This document shows positions 6,983-16,763 of a stretch of DNA of 64,000 nt, one piece after another. The position numbers and the translations under genes are program-made. This DNA comes from JACOND01 sp965202795 (lineage in GTDB: Bacteria > Bdellovibrionota > Bdellovibrionia > Bdellovibrionales > UBA1609). Position 1 is the stretch's first letter; every line of letters starts with the position of its first letter. The stretch lies in assembly GCA_965202795.1 (NCBI GenBank), contig OZ241848.1:1860001-1924000 (forward strand). Direction: 5' to 3'. The notes below the pieces were generated by a model, which saw only the letters and a program-made list of their open reading frames with translations, was not told the origin of the DNA and ran no database searches.

Positions 6983-9900
6983 CTATTGGACAGACATGCG
7001 GTTTTCAGGCTGGGCGGGAAGCGGAAAGAAATTAAAGTTTCTCAGCCCCTCAAACATGTCCAAAAACCAGTCCGGCTCCCTCCTCTTATGCTCAATATCC
7101 AGATCGTCTGATTCATCAGCGTAATTAAAAATCCCCGGAAAAAACCCGGTCTCGTTAAAAACCCTCATAGAGAGGTTCAGGCCCAGCGCCTCCTCCACAG
7201 GGTGCGGGTAATTGATAAACATGTTTTCAGGCGCGAGATTGACAGAGGCGTTTCGGCCGGCCTGCCCGTTGTCCCCCTCAATGCTGATTTTCATCATTTC
7301 AAAAAACTTCATAAACTCCTTCCGGCCCCTCATCATGCTCATAAAGGGCCGGTTGGCCAGGTCATACAGATTCAGCAGCTGGGAGTTTGTGGCGTTCCCC
7401 AAGGCCTGTGTGTAGTAATAGTTTTCCTGTATGGTTTCAGGATTTTCAGGAGTCCTCGTCTCTGGAGGATTGCAGATCATAAGCCCGGGGCGGGAGACAA
7501 AAACCTTCCGAAAATCGCTTTCCTGGAAGCTTTCATGCCAAAAGCTTTTGGGATAGGCCTCCCACAGGCCGTTTCTCAGCTTGGCGAAAAAAGCGTTGGG
7601 GCGGGGCTTTATAACCATGCATTTTTGAAATTTTTCCAGCCCAATGTCAATAGTGGCGCGGCTGGTGGTCAAAAAGGCGGATTTGTTGACCCGGACATCA
7701 ATGGCCCGCCGCCCGCTGTTTGACTCGTTGGAGCTGATCCCCTTGCTGATGCTGCCTCCTATGTCAATCAAATCTATCTTTAAGCCTCCAAGCCAGTTTC
7801 CTTTCCTGCCAAACCACTTTCTCTCCTTGAACCTAAAGCCGTGGGTCAGCCCTATTTTGGGAAGGCTGAGGCTTGCGCTGACGCTTGTTGATCTTTGGGC
7901 GGTCCAGTTCATGTAAGACCCGGTGGAAAAACTTCCCGTGACACTGATGGTTTCGGCAAATCCGCCCGCATACTGGGGGTTTTTTCCAATTTCCGGGCCG
8001 CCGGGCTGCCTCGGCTTTTTGCCAGCCAGCTCATGAACAATCATTTTGTTTTCAAACTTAAAAAACTCAAAAGGATTGCGCTCGCAGATTTCCAAAGGCT
8101 CCGGTTTGGCAGCTCCGCTCAGGCACTGCCGCAGCTGAAAATCCGCATGTTTAAAATCAGGAGAATCAGGGTAATTTCTTAACTCATAAGCTCTTTGCCG
8201 CCAGATCCGGCATTTTTTCGGGTAAATCACAGGCCCGCTGTTTGTGACGGCGCTTTTAAAAAAGGCATAGCTTGCGCCTTCGCCGGCGCAGTCCCGGTAA
8301 TTCCTCAAACAGCGGCTTCGGAAATTGCGGCAGGCGCGGTGATCCGGGCTGGTCTGGCAGAATTTGTTTAAGGCGGCATTGCAGGGCCAGAGGGATTTTT
8401 CCCCGCAAAACGAAAGATGCGGGGCGGCGGCGCACTCTTCGCTTTGGATTTTCAGGCATGCGCTTTCCTCTGCCGGCGCGCCCGCGCAATGGCTATGCTG
8501 CTTTAGCTTGCTGAAGCCGCGAAGCTCGCAGTGATCAGCCAAAATACATTGGGTGTATTGTTTGTGGCACTGGCGGAGCGGGGCATCCTCAGGGATCATA
8601 TCCAAAAAGCTCTCCAAAAAAGCGGACTTGTCGTTTTGATCCCAGTCGCTTTCCAAAACCTGATAGTAGTCAAACCGGCTCACATAATCTGTATAGGCGG
8701 AGATCATTTGCTCTGGCTGCAGGTAATCGCTCAAAAAAGAGTCAAACCAAAACCCGCAGAGCGAGCGCGCAAAAGAGAGAACATCCCTTTTGCCGCTGTT
8801 TTGCGAGGTGATTCCATCGTCAATAATGCCTCTGACAGTCTCCATGCGGGGCCGCTCCATAAGATAGGGGGCTGTCTGCCTGTAAATTTTTAAGGGTTTT
8901 GTCAGGAAGAGCGCGGAATCCATGGGCGGGCTTTCCTCCATGTGATGAATTTTCCCGGAAATTCCGGCCAGGCTGCTCAGAGCTTGAAAAAACCCGCCGG
9001 CCCTGGCGCGCTCCATCTCCCTTTCGGCATAAGCCTCCATGTCGTTAAACTGCCGGGATTTTTCCTCTGTGTAAGCCGCCAAAATATCATGGACGCAAGA
9101 ATCCTCAAACCCGCAGGCTTTGGCAATTTCCGATTGAAGCCTCTGGCGGGCGCCCTCATCGGGAACGGTTTCCAAAAACTCCCCCCCCCAAGGCTCTGGA
9201 TGGCTTTTCGCGCCCTCAAAAAAAGCGGCCCATTTTTCGCTTTCCAAGCCTTTTAAAAGCTTCGTCTGGCTTTCAATATAGGCCAGCAAAATCTCATGGA
9301 CGCAAGCCTCATGGCTGCTGGAAAACACTCTGGCGATTCGGCCCAGCATCCCTCCGCAGCTTTCAGAGATTTCCGCTCTCAGCCGCTGGCGGTCTTCCCC
9401 TCTGGGAATGGCCGGCAGAATGTCCTCTGTCAAAAGCCCCCTGCCCTTTTCCAAAACCTCAAAAAAGCCGCCCAAATCCTCTATAAGCCTTTTCCCCTGC
9501 TCCCCGGACAGATGAACAAGCCTTAAGCTGTTTTTTTCGGCAAAGCTTTTAAGCAGCTCTTCCGGCTTGGGGTTTTCATCTAAAAGCGCGGCCAGCTCCG
9601 CTCTAACAGGGGAATGCGGCGGCTCATTCCCCGGCCTCCAAGCCGCGTGATCCGCAAGGGTTTGATCCGCCTTTGAATAGCCGCTTTTGTCAGCGGGGCC
9701 TGAGGGGCTGCTTTCAAAGGCCAGCTTTGAGGGCGGAATCTTCGGCCCGCAGGCTTTCCGCCATTTTTCCGGCAGGCTCTCCTCCGCGCCTGCGGCGCAG
9801 CTGCTCCCCCCGCCGGCTTCTATGCACTGGGCAATTTCTTTTCTGGCTTTTTCGCTCAGCTCCCTGGCGCAGTCTGAGCCTTCCCCCAAGCGGACGGGGG

Positions 9901-12667
9901 CGGGACGGAAAGGGGCGGGCCGTCCGGAAACAGCCCCCTCCCGCAGGTTTTTTTCGCCCCTGTTTCCGTCTTCGCTTAAGCGAAAAAGCATGTATTGCCT
10001 TCCGATTTCTGACTGCTCCACAATGGCGTCGGTATTGAGAAGAGGCTGCGGCTGAAGGATATTCCAGTTAGTCCAGTTTTGAATGTTAAAGGCCCCGGCA
10101 TAAGGGCTGTTTTTCAGCTCATGTTTGTCAGAGGGGTATGGCCTCCAAACAGTTTTCTCCAAATCCAAATCGCATGCCGCGCCGCTCTCTCCGGCAGGCT
10201 TGAATCGGAACCCGGCCGGATCGGCTGGGACAACTTGAATCACCAGAAGATTCCGGGAGGCCAGATACAGCAGCTTGCTGGTTGTCAAGTGAAGAGGCAT
10301 GTAAAGATTCAAAAAATTGGCTTTGGCCCTGATGACTGTGTCCGCATGGGTTAGATATTCGCCGCCGGAGATCTGAACGCCTTTTTTCTCATTCACAGGC
10401 TCGCTCCGGCTGGCGCGGGCCTGGGCGGGGGTTAAAATCCTCTGAGTTTCCCCTGTCTCCTGCGGGTTTCGGATCAAAAGGATCCTTGTGATGTAATAGC
10501 CGTCGCGGATCAGCTCGCGCGCCCTGTGGTCCCGGCCCAGCCCCAGGTTGTCATGCCTTTCAATAAAAGGCTGAAACAAAAAATAAAGATTGTGATATAT
10601 ATGCAGATTTAAAAGCCTGTCAATAATATAAGACGGAAACAGGTTGACGCTTTTAAACTGGTTGATAATCATCTCCGGCTTGTCGATGCCCGCCGGCCGG
10701 GTTCGGATCTCATCCACGCTCAGCTGATTGATGTCCTGATAGGCCTGGAAGGCCCTCTGCCATGGGCTGAGCGCCACATAAGCCTTTCCGTAAAGGTTTA
10801 GATCTTCAGACAGAAAGTGCATCTCCCTGACATAATAAATCTGGCGGTCATAGATATTGTGCTCAATCACATCGGTCCATGAGATGCAGCCGTCGGAGTC
10901 TGTTTTGGGCGCGGTTTTTGTTTGCGGGTCTTTAAAGGCCTCCTCCACATCCTCCAGTTTAAAGGTTTTCGCGCCAGGCTCCCTTTTTCCTATAAAAACG
11001 CGAAAGCGGGTGTCTCTGTATTTTTTATCCTTGAGGGCGTCATGGATGCAGGCTTTGCCGATAAATTTGACTTTTCTTTTGACGGCGCTTTCGTTGTCGG
11101 CGCATGCCTCATCGTTGACAACCTCTGAAAATCTCACCTGTTCCAGATTGATATCCAGATGGGAGGCCCGAAAGCCCAGGCGGTCAAAGCGGTTTTCTTT
11201 TTTCCGGGCGCTTTTTCCCCCCCCGCCGGAAAGAAGCCTGTTCCAAAGGCTGCCCGCAAACTCCGCCGCTTTTTGAGAGAGCGATGGCTTTTGCGCCGCC
11301 GGCGCCGCGCCGCGCGGGCCGGGCTGCCGCCGGCTCTCGTCCGCCAGATCATGAATGTTTTTAATGTTTAAAAGCTCGTTTATGACATCGGACTCGCCGC
11401 TCAAATTCCTGTATTTTTCGTCAATCTCGCTGTCCATTATAAGACCCGTCACCGCGCTATGGCGAATGCCGCCGCGCAAATCAACGGTGTAAATTCCCTG
11501 AAATTTTTTAAAGGGAAGGCCGCTTTCAGGCTCAATTTCCAGGACAATCTTGTATCTGGCGTTGTTGTTAAAATAAGAGATATTTAAATCGCAGGCCATG
11601 CTCACAAACCGCTTGTCCTGCCGCTTCTCCCCTTTGTCAAACAGATCAATATCAGCCTGGCACTCCCTGTTGTGGATTTGCCAGGCTTCGGCTTTTTCCT
11701 GATTTGCGGAGCCTCTGAGCTGGACATCCGGGAGAGCTGTCAGGCGGGATTTGATCCGGTAGGCGCCTCCGTTAACCGGGGTGTCCAGTATCTGGCCCTG
11801 AATATTGTAGGAGCGGATTTTCAGGGGAATGATCAGGCTCATTTTCAGAATCCGCCTGTAGCAGCTTTCCTGACTGGATTCTCTTCCGCAAATTTTTCTG
11901 TATCTGGCCAAAGCGGCTGATATGTTTTGGCTCTCCCCCCGCTGCTCAGGCTTGACTTCAAGCTGCAGGTCCAGAGCCGGCGCCCACAGCTGGGGAAACT
12001 CGGAGCGGTCTGTTTTGGAAAGATAGGCAAGGCCATCCGGCTCCCGGCCGTATTTTTTTAAAATTTTGTGAGACTTTGCATACTGCTCCCTGAGATCCAA
12101 AATGCCGGGGACAGAGGCTTCAGAGGGAAGCCATGGATTTACAGCAAGATAAATTTTGCTCTTTCCGGCAAAAGCGCCCTCCGGCCTTTCGATGGTTCTG
12201 GCAAGGGTGATCCATTTGGGATGAAGGGCGTATTTGTATTTGTATTCCTCCTCCCACTGGATGCAGCCATTGACGCCGGCAGGCGCTGTGACCTGCTGCT
12301 GCCGGCCTCCCGGAAGGCTGGTCTCATATTTAACAATAAACTCAGTCCCCTCGTGCATGGGGGAGTCGGGCCGAAATCTGTCTTTTATGCAGGCTGAAAG
12401 GCTTAAGATAAAGGAGCTGGCAAGCCCTTTTTTCTTGATAACGCTGATGGCGTTTTGACTGGCGCCCTGGATTTCCTCAACAATAAAAAGGGCCCTGTCT
12501 GCCTGATCATCGGGAAAGGAAAACTGCGGATGAGGCTCCCTGCCGGCGCAGGCCGAAAGCAGCGCCAGCGCCGCGGCGGCAAAAAGCATGCCTCGCAGCG
12601 CTTTTTGCCCCGGCCCTGCCAGGGCGCGAAAAAAGAGGGGCCGGTTTTTTTGTTTTAAACTGAGCAT
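6983..12667 (-). CDS. Giant lipoprotein of unknown function (1894 residues)
   Basis: Not assignable to a known family. GGAGG lies 7 nt before the ATG at 12667. The N-terminus is a lipoprotein signal: a basic stretch, AAAALALLSAC and the lipobox Cys at residue 40, so the mature protein should be lipid-anchored in the envelope. The body has no obvious repeats. Two related segments each carry a short ..C(I/A)x(D/W).. pattern followed by sentences of beta-rich sequence (about residues 45-260 and 500-720), suggesting an ancient duplication. Residues about 1340-1530 are Cys-rich (about 15 Cys), and the final 400 residues read as alternating beta strands. It follows an outer-membrane barrel gene after a purine-rich spacer, so the two may work together. 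It ends just beyond element A. Confidence 0.7.
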   Translation of the reverse strand: MLSLKQKNRPLFFRALAGPGQKALRGMLFAAAALALLSACAGREPHPQFSFPDDQADRALFIVEEIQGASQNAISVIKKKGLASSFILSLSACIKDRFRPDSPMHEGTEFIVKYETSLPGGRQQQVTAPAGVNGCIQWEEEYKYKYALHPKWITLARTIERPEGAFAGKSKIYLAVNPWLPSEASVPGILDLREQYAKSHKILKKYGREPDGLAYLSKTDRSEFPQLWAPALDLQLEVKPEQRGESQNISAALARYRKICGRESSQESCYRRILKMSLIIPLKIRSYNIQGQILDTPVNGGAYRIKSRLTALPDVQLRGSANQEKAEAWQIHNRECQADIDLFDKGEKRQDKRFVSMACDLNISYFNNNARYKIVLEIEPESGLPFKKFQGIYTVDLRGGIRHSAVTGLIMDSEIDEKYRNLSGESDVINELLNIKNIHDLADESRRQPGPRGAAPAAQKPSLSQKAAEFAGSLWNRLLSGGGGKSARKKENRFDRLGFRASHLDINLEQVRFSEVVNDEACADNESAVKRKVKFIGKACIHDALKDKKYRDTRFRVFIGKREPGAKTFKLEDVEEAFKDPQTKTAPKTDSDGCISWTDVIEHNIYDRQIYYVREMHFLSEDLNLYGKAYVALSPWQRAFQAYQDINQLSVDEIRTRPAGIDKPEMIINQFKSVNLFPSYIIDRLLNLHIYHNLYFLFQPFIERHDNLGLGRDHRARELIRDGYYITRILLIRNPQETGETQRILTPAQARASRSEPVNEKKGVQISGGEYLTHADTVIRAKANFLNLYMPLHLTTSKLLYLASRNLLVIQVVPADPAGFRFKPAGESGAACDLDLEKTVWRPYPSDKHELKNSPYAGAFNIQNWTNWNILQPQPLLNTDAIVEQSEIGRQYMLFRLSEDGNRGEKNLREGAVSGRPAPFRPAPVRLGEGSDCARELSEKARKEIAQCIEAGGGSSCAAGAEESLPEKWRKACGPKIPPSKLAFESSPSGPADKSGYSKADQTLADHAAWRPGNEPPHSPVRAELAALLDENPKPEELLKSFAEKNSLRLVHLSGEQGKRLIEDLGGFFEVLEKGRGLLTEDILPAIPRGEDRQRLRAEISESCGGMLGRIARVFSSSHEACVHEILLAYIESQTKLLKGLESEKWAAFFEGAKSHPEPWGGEFLETVPDEGARQRLQSEIAKACGFEDSCVHDILAAYTEEKSRQFNDMEAYAEREMERARAGGFFQALSSLAGISGKIHHMEESPPMDSALFLTKPLKIYRQTAPYLMERPRMETVRGIIDDGITSQNSGKRDVLSFARSLCGFWFDSFLSDYLQPEQMISAYTDYVSRFDYYQVLESDWDQNDKSAFLESFLDMIPEDAPLRQCHKQYTQCILADHCELRGFSKLKQHSHCAGAPAEESACLKIQSEECAAAPHLSFCGEKSLWPCNAALNKFCQTSPDHRACRNFRSRCLRNYRDCAGEGASYAFFKSAVTNSGPVIYPKKCRIWRQRAYELRNYPDSPDFKHADFQLRQCLSGAAKPEPLEICERNPFEFFKFENKMIVHELAGKKPRQPGGPEIGKNPQYAGGFAETISVTGSFSTGSYMNWTAQRSTSVSASLSLPKIGLTHGFRFKERKWFGRKGNWLGGLKIDLIDIGGSISKGISSNESNSGRRAIDVRVNKSAFLTTSRATIDIGLEKFQKCMVIKPRPNAFFAKLRNGLWEAYPKSFWHESFQESDFRKVFVSRPGLMICNPPETRTPENPETIQENYYYTQALGNATNSQLLNLYDLANRPFMSMMRGRKEFMKFFEMMKISIEGDNGQAGRNASVNLAPENMFINYPHPVEEALGLNLSMRVFNETGFFPGIFNYADESDDLDIEHKRREPDWFLDMFEGLRNFNFFPLPAQPENRMSVQ

Positions 12668-12689
12668 GGCTTTTCCTCCTGTTTTTTTG

Positions 12690-12788
12690 CCAGTTTTTTT
12701 ATCTGTTTCTTTTTTTTTGCCTCTTTCTGTCTTTCTATTTGTCTGTCTGCCTCTGTGTCTGTCTCTCTGCCTCTGTCTCTTTATCTCT
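12690..12788. repeat. Polypyrimidine/polypurine simple-sequence tract
   Basis: On the plus strand almost pure C/T with irregular CTGT and CTCT units (CTGTCTGCCTCTGTGTCTGT and similar). On the coding (minus) strand it is a GACA/GAGA purine run between the stop of the barrel gene and the ribosome binding site of the giant lipoprotein. Such tracts are prone to slippage and can act as unstructured ribosome standby sites; either effect is inference. Confidence 0.7.
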
Positions 12789-12790
12789 AT

Positions 12791-14242
12791 TCAAATGGGG
12801 AGATAATTTGTCCCCAGGGACAGCGCAAAAGCGCGCGAGGCCCCAAAAGGCGAAACCCGCTGGTTTATCGGCCGGCTGTAAACATAAACCGCTTTAAAAG
12901 TCAGGCCGGAATCATAAAGATGGGCCTGCGCCCGGAGCAGCGCCCCGGTCCTGTTGTTCCGCCCGTAAAGAGGGCTGCTGTAATAGGCCAGAGAGGCGTC
13001 GGACTGCAGGGCAAAATACTCCGCGGCCATTTGTATCTCCATAAAGGATTTATAATCATAATAAAGCGCGCCGGCCAGCCGCTCCCCCTGATTGTATGTG
13101 TCCGGCGCCTTAAAATTATACAAAATGTCCAGCCCGATTTCCGCCAGCCATTTAGACAAAAACGGCGCCTGGAGGCTGAAATGATTGTAAAGCCCCATAA
13201 AGCCATGCTTCAGGCGCCCGCTGCAGCCGGCGGAAAGCGCTGTGTTGCCGTATAAGCTTGACTCGCAGGCGACAGCCGGGGAAATCTTTGTGTAGTGAAA
13301 AAAACTCAGCCGGTTTTTTAGAAGAAGATCAAACTGAGAGACAGAATCCCACTCGGCAAAAGCGGACGCGGTTAGAAAAAGCGGCGTCAGCCCCCTGACA
13401 ATCTGCGCGGACATTTTGACTGATTCCAGGGCGTTGTCGGGAATGGCCTGCTGAAAAGCGAGGGAGAGCTTAAGATTTCCGGCAAAATCCCCGGCAAAAT
13501 TCAGAGGCTCAAAGGAAAAAATCTCCATCAGGCTGGGAAAGGTCTGGTCTGTGATCAAAAGCGGGGCCTGAAGAAAATCCTGCTGAACGCTCCCCAGCTT
13601 CAGGGACAAATAAGAGTAAGGCTTGAGGTGAAAAAAACCCTCCAGAAAATGAAAGCCGCTCCGCCTGTCCGAGCGGTCATATATTGACTGGGTGAATCCG
13701 CTCCGGCCGGTAATCAGCGCCTTTGCCTGGATGGAAAGCCTGTCCAGAAGGATCCAGTTGATTTTGCCGTAAATGGAGGAGTTTAAAACGGCGTTTGCCG
13801 CGGACTGATCGGTGAAGGCTTTTGCGCTTACATTGGCTTTCCAAAAAGCCTCAAAATTTGCGCCGCGGCTGCCCGCGCCTTCTGAGCCGGGGGCGCCTGC
13901 CCGCCAGCCTGTCTCCCCGTTTATTTTCTCAGTTATTTGCTCAGTTATTTGGCCGTCTGTCCGCTCTGCTGCCTGCCAGCCTCCGCCATGATTTTGGAAA
14001 TCAGAGGCGGCTGAAGGCTCCGCGGCGGGGAGGACAGCCGCCAGGGCCGCGCAAAAACAAAGGGCGGGGAGGGTTCTGCGGCTTTTATGCCGCTTTTGTT
14101 TGGACTTCTGCGGCTTTTTCTTTTGGCCTGATCCAGAAAACTCAAACAGGGCCGGCATAACATTCAGCCATCCGGATTTCCGCCGGCGCCCGGCCGGCGG
14201 AGGCTGAATGCGGGGCTGCAAAAAAATCCGGCGCAAATTCAT
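12791..14242 (-). CDS. Outer-membrane beta-barrel protein
   Basis: A 483-residue protein when started at the ATG at 14242, which has GGAG 9 nt upstream. The N-terminal 55 residues are unusually basic, followed by a signal-like hydrophobic stretch (LPALCFCAALAAVLPAAEPSAA). An ATG at 14160 would give a more usual signal peptide but has a poorer ribosome site. From about residue 125 the sequence alternates polar and aromatic residues in strands (for instance YSYLSLKLGSVQQDF, HFSLQAPFL) and ends in LSLGTNYLPI, as expected for a barrel. No family name is certain. It heads a two-gene unit with the giant lipoprotein. Confidence 0.65.
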   Translation of the reverse strand: MNLRRIFLQPRIQPPPAGRRRKSGWLNVMPALFEFSGSGQKKKPQKSKQKRHKSRRTLPALCFCAALAAVLPAAEPSAASDFQNHGGGWQAAERTDGQITEQITEKINGETGWRAGAPGSEGAGSRGANFEAFWKANVSAKAFTDQSAANAVLNSSIYGKINWILLDRLSIQAKALITGRSGFTQSIYDRSDRRSGFHFLEGFFHLKPYSYLSLKLGSVQQDFLQAPLLITDQTFPSLMEIFSFEPLNFAGDFAGNLKLSLAFQQAIPDNALESVKMSAQIVRGLTPLFLTASAFAEWDSVSQFDLLLKNRLSFFHYTKISPAVACESSLYGNTALSAGCSGRLKHGFMGLYNHFSLQAPFLSKWLAEIGLDILYNFKAPDTYNQGERLAGALYYDYKSFMEIQMAAEYFALQSDASLAYYSSPLYGRNNRTGALLRAQAHLYDSGLTFKAVYVYSRPINQRVSPFGASRAFALSLGTNYLPI

Positions 14243-14314
14243 GTCTATGATCTCCATTAATTTTTTATTTTGCCTCTGCTCCTTTTTTTTCTGCTGCCGC
14301 TGCCGCCGCAAGCC

Positions 14315-14395
14315 CGCTCCTCTGGACAAGCCCGCCGCTTTGCGGGGGCGCGGGAGCGGCCGCGCGGGGCCGCCCCAATACACAGGCAGCCTGCA
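14315..14395. repeat. GC-rich palindromic repeat, single unit
   Basis: Contains CCTCTGGACAAGCCCGCCG, then GCGGGAGCGGCCGCGCGGGG and CCCAATACACAGGC, the same order of parts as the other units. It lies upstream of the barrel gene. The stretch 14400-14500 also has the phrase AAGCAATCTTGACAAA twice. Confidence 0.7.
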
Positions 14396-14500
14396 TAAAA
14401 TATAAAGCTTTTAAAAGGAATAATCAAGGCTCTGTTTGAATATTCAAGCAATCTTGACAAACCCCTGAAGCAATCTTGACAAAACTGTTTAAAACCGCTT

Positions 14501-14620
14501 TTTTAAAGGAATCCGCGGGCTGCTTTTCCCGGATTCGGGAGGCTTCCAAGGCTGTGGCGCCAGGCGCCTGCCGCTGGCTGCCAGCCTTTAAAACTATAAG
14601 ATTTTCCTGTCACAAGTTTT
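14501..14620. repeat. Dispersed repeat, diverged copy 2
   Basis: Matches the 152-bp repeat through AAAGGAATC, the GGGAGGCTTCCAAGG core, CCTTTAAAACTATAAG and CCTGTCACAAG. The centre is replaced by CAGGCGCCTGCCGCTGG. Confidence 0.7.
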
Positions 14621-14712
14621 GAGCCTAAAGCCTTGTCTGGAAAAGCAAAGACTGATCCCAGCCTCTGTGATTTTTCATAATGGCCCCTCTTTTTTTTATT
14701 GTTGGTTTTTTT

Positions 14713-14837
14713 GCCTCTTTAAAAGAATCTGTGGGCTGCTTTTGGGGGATCCGGGAGGTTTCCAAGGTTATGATACAAGGCAATTTCCATAGCTTTCCAG
14801 CTTTTAAAACCAAACGATTTTCTCGTCACAAGTTTTA
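14713..14837. repeat. Dispersed repeat, copy 3
   Basis: Nearly identical to the 152-bp repeat from GCCTCTTTAAAAGAATCTG to CTCGTCACAAG, but lacks the final 30 bp. Confidence 0.75.
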
Positions 14838-14962
14838 CCTTCCCGTTTAAACCCTCCACAACACCTGACGAAAAAGCCTTTTTCGCCTTAAAATATTAAG
14901 GAGTCCAAAAATATTCTGACAGAATTATTGGAATTCTCTAACAGCGCCTTCTTTAAAAAATG

Positions 14963-15114
14963 GCCTCTTTAAAGGAATCTGTGGGCCGCTTTTGGGGGAT
15001 CCGGGAGGTTTCCAAGGTTATGATACAAGGCAATTTCCATAGCTTCCAAGCCTTTAAAACTATAAGGTTTTCTTGTCACAAGAAATATCAGGCAAAATCA
15101 GGGGGCCGGCCGGG
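14963..15114. repeat. Dispersed 152-bp repeat, copy 4
   Basis: Base-for-base identical to 673-824. It ends 4 bp from the stop codon of the ABC ATPase gene, in the same orientation relative to that gene as copy 1 has to the HNH gene. Together copies 2-4 fill most of 14500-15118; no gene is supported there. Confidence 0.85.
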
Positions 15115-15118
15115 CGGC

Positions 15119-15751
15119 TTAGGCCAGCGAGCCGTTTTGCAGGACAAAAACCCCGCGCGCTGTTTTTTTTAAATCCTGAAGGTCATGGGAGATAAGCAGG
15201 GCCGGCGCGCCGAGACGGGCAATGGCTTTTTCTGTCAAAATCTGAGCCTCTTTTTTGGCCCCGCCGTCCAGATGCGCAAAAGGCTCGTCCAGGATCAAAA
15301 ACCGGGGCCGGCAAATCAGCGCCCTCGCAAGGGACACCCGCTGCCTCTCGCCGCCGGAAAGCTTTTCGGCTGAAAGCCGCAGCCGGCTTTGAAGCCCCAG
15401 CATTCTGACAATCTCATCAAACTCCCCCCGGACTGAGGCTGCCTTCAGCCCCCGCGCCCGCGCGGCAAACAAAATGTTCTCCTCCGCTGAAAAATGCGGA
15501 AACAGCCGCAGGTCTTGAAACGAAACCCCGAGGCTTCTCTCTGGCGGCGGGAGCGCGGCCAGATCTTTCCCTTTAAACTCCCAAACCAGCTCTGGACAGC
15601 TGATCAGCCCGCACAGGATTTGCGCAACGGTTGTTTTGCCGCTCCCGGAAGGGCCGGCCAAAACGGAAATCCCCTCGTCAGGGAGCTCCCACCTGGGAAT
15701 ATTCAGCTGAAAATCTCCGGCCCGGCGGGAGAGATTTTTGATCAAAGACAA
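15119..15751 (-). CDS. ABC transporter ATP-binding protein
   Basis: A 210-residue single nucleotide-binding domain. Visible are Walker A GPSGSGKTT, Q-loop FQDLRLFPH, signature LSGGERQRVSLARAL, Walker B FLILDEPFAHLD and the switch His in LISHD. Spacing and sequence resemble ModC/ThiQ/PotA-type importers, but it lacks their C-terminal regulatory domain and no permease is adjacent. A TTG at 15751 with GAGG upstream is the likely start. It follows the oxidase subunit IV gene by 25 nt, so it is probably the last cistron of the oxidase operon. A role in oxidase or heme/copper delivery is a guess from position only. Confidence 0.85.
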   Translation of the reverse strand: MSLIKNLSRRAGDFQLNIPRWELPDEGISVLAGPSGSGKTTVAQILCGLISCPELVWEFKGKDLAALPPPERSLGVSFQDLRLFPHFSAEENILFAARARGLKAASVRGEFDEIVRMLGLQSRLRLSAEKLSGGERQRVSLARALICRPRFLILDEPFAHLDGGAKKEAQILTEKAIARLGAPALLISHDLQDLKKTARGVFVLQNGSLA

Positions 15752-15776
15752 AGACAGCCGCCTCTTGAATGCCCGC

Positions 15777-16082
15777 TCACAAAAAGGCCTCGGGAAAGAC
15801 TCGGGTCATAATGTCCAGCTTGGAGAAAAAATACAGCAGAATGACAAAAAACACAGAGCTGCCAAAGACAGTCCAGTAAATCCCGCCGTCATATTTGAGA
15901 TGCATAAAGTAAAGCAAAACCAGCGCGCCTTTGACGCTGGCAATCAGCATGGCGATAAAGGCATTCCAGGCGCCAAAGTCAATTTGCGCGACTCCCACAG
16001 TGACTGCCGTGAGAATCAGCAGAACAGCCAAAACAGCCAAATAAGCCTTAAAGCCGGGTCCATGCGCCTGATTTTGAGACAT
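15777..16082 (-). CDS. Cytochrome c oxidase subunit IV (caa3 type)
   Basis: A 101-residue protein with three hydrophobic helices and the signature pattern of prokaryotic COX IV: FIAMLIASVKGALVLLYFMH followed by a short loop and a final helix ending in SKLDIMTRVFPEAFL. It contributes to stability of the oxidase in the inner membrane. The gene starts 6 nt after the subunit III stop, in line with co-translation. Confidence 0.85.
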   Translation of the reverse strand: MSQNQAHGPGFKAYLAVLAVLLILTAVTVGVAQIDFGAWNAFIAMLIASVKGALVLLYFMHLKYDGGIYWTVFGSSVFFVILLYFFSKLDIMTRVFPEAFL

Positions 16083-16088
16083 AGCCTG

Positions 16089-16763
16089 TCACTCCACTAA
16101 ATACAGCAGGGGAAAAAGGTAAATCCATATCAAATCCACAAGATGCCAGAAAAGCCCTGTATACTCCAAAGGCGCGATATGGGCCGGGCCGATCCCGCCG
16201 CGCCCCGGCGGCTTAAAGGTTTTAAGGAGCATCCAGGCGATAAGCCCCAGGCCGATCAAAACATGGCTTGCGTGAAGCCCCGTCATCAAATAATAAAAAG
16301 AAAAATAAAGCGGGAGGCCATCGGCAAGGCCCTCTCCCGTGTAGGAGAAAAATTTTCCCGGGAAAATCCCCTCATGCATTTTATGGGAATACTCAAAATA
16401 TTTGACAAGCATAAAGCCAAGGCCGCAGAGAATGGTCAGGGCCAAAGCCCGCCGGCATTTTTTGATTTGATTTTTTTGGAGGAAATAAATGCTCATGGCC
16501 ATGGTGAAGGAGCTGATCAGCAGGATGACTGTGTTCAGGGCGCCCTTTTTCCAGTCAAGGAATTTTGAGCCGGCCTTAAACACTTCGGGATGCTCCCCAT
16601 GATAAATGACATAGCCCACAAACAGCCCGCCAAACATTAATATCTCTGTGGCCAAAAACAGCCAGATCCCAAGCTTTCCGGCGGAGATCTGCCGCTCGTA
16701 AGTGTCAAAATGATGGGCCAGCGGCCGCTCCGGGCGCCCGGCTTTTTCCGTCTGGCTATTCAT
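16089..16763 (-). CDS. coxC: Cytochrome c oxidase subunit III
   Basis: A 224-residue protein with about five membrane helices. It shows LGIWLFLATEILMFGGLF, a long helix with ..VKYFEYSHKMHEG, and the C-terminal HLVDLIWIYLFPLLYL, all typical of subunit III. The ATG at 16763 overlaps the stop of the subunit I gene and has AAAGGAGG just upstream (within the coxA 3' end), which argues for coupled translation. The helices at the N-terminus found in longer forms are absent, as in caa3 enzymes. Confidence 0.92.
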   Translation of the reverse strand: MNSQTEKAGRPERPLAHHFDTYERQISAGKLGIWLFLATEILMFGGLFVGYVIYHGEHPEVFKAGSKFLDWKKGALNTVILLISSFTMAMSIYFLQKNQIKKCRRALALTILCGLGFMLVKYFEYSHKMHEGIFPGKFFSYTGEGLADGLPLYFSFYYLMTGLHASHVLIGLGLIAWMLLKTFKPPGRGGIGPAHIAPLEYTGLFWHLVDLIWIYLFPLLYLVE

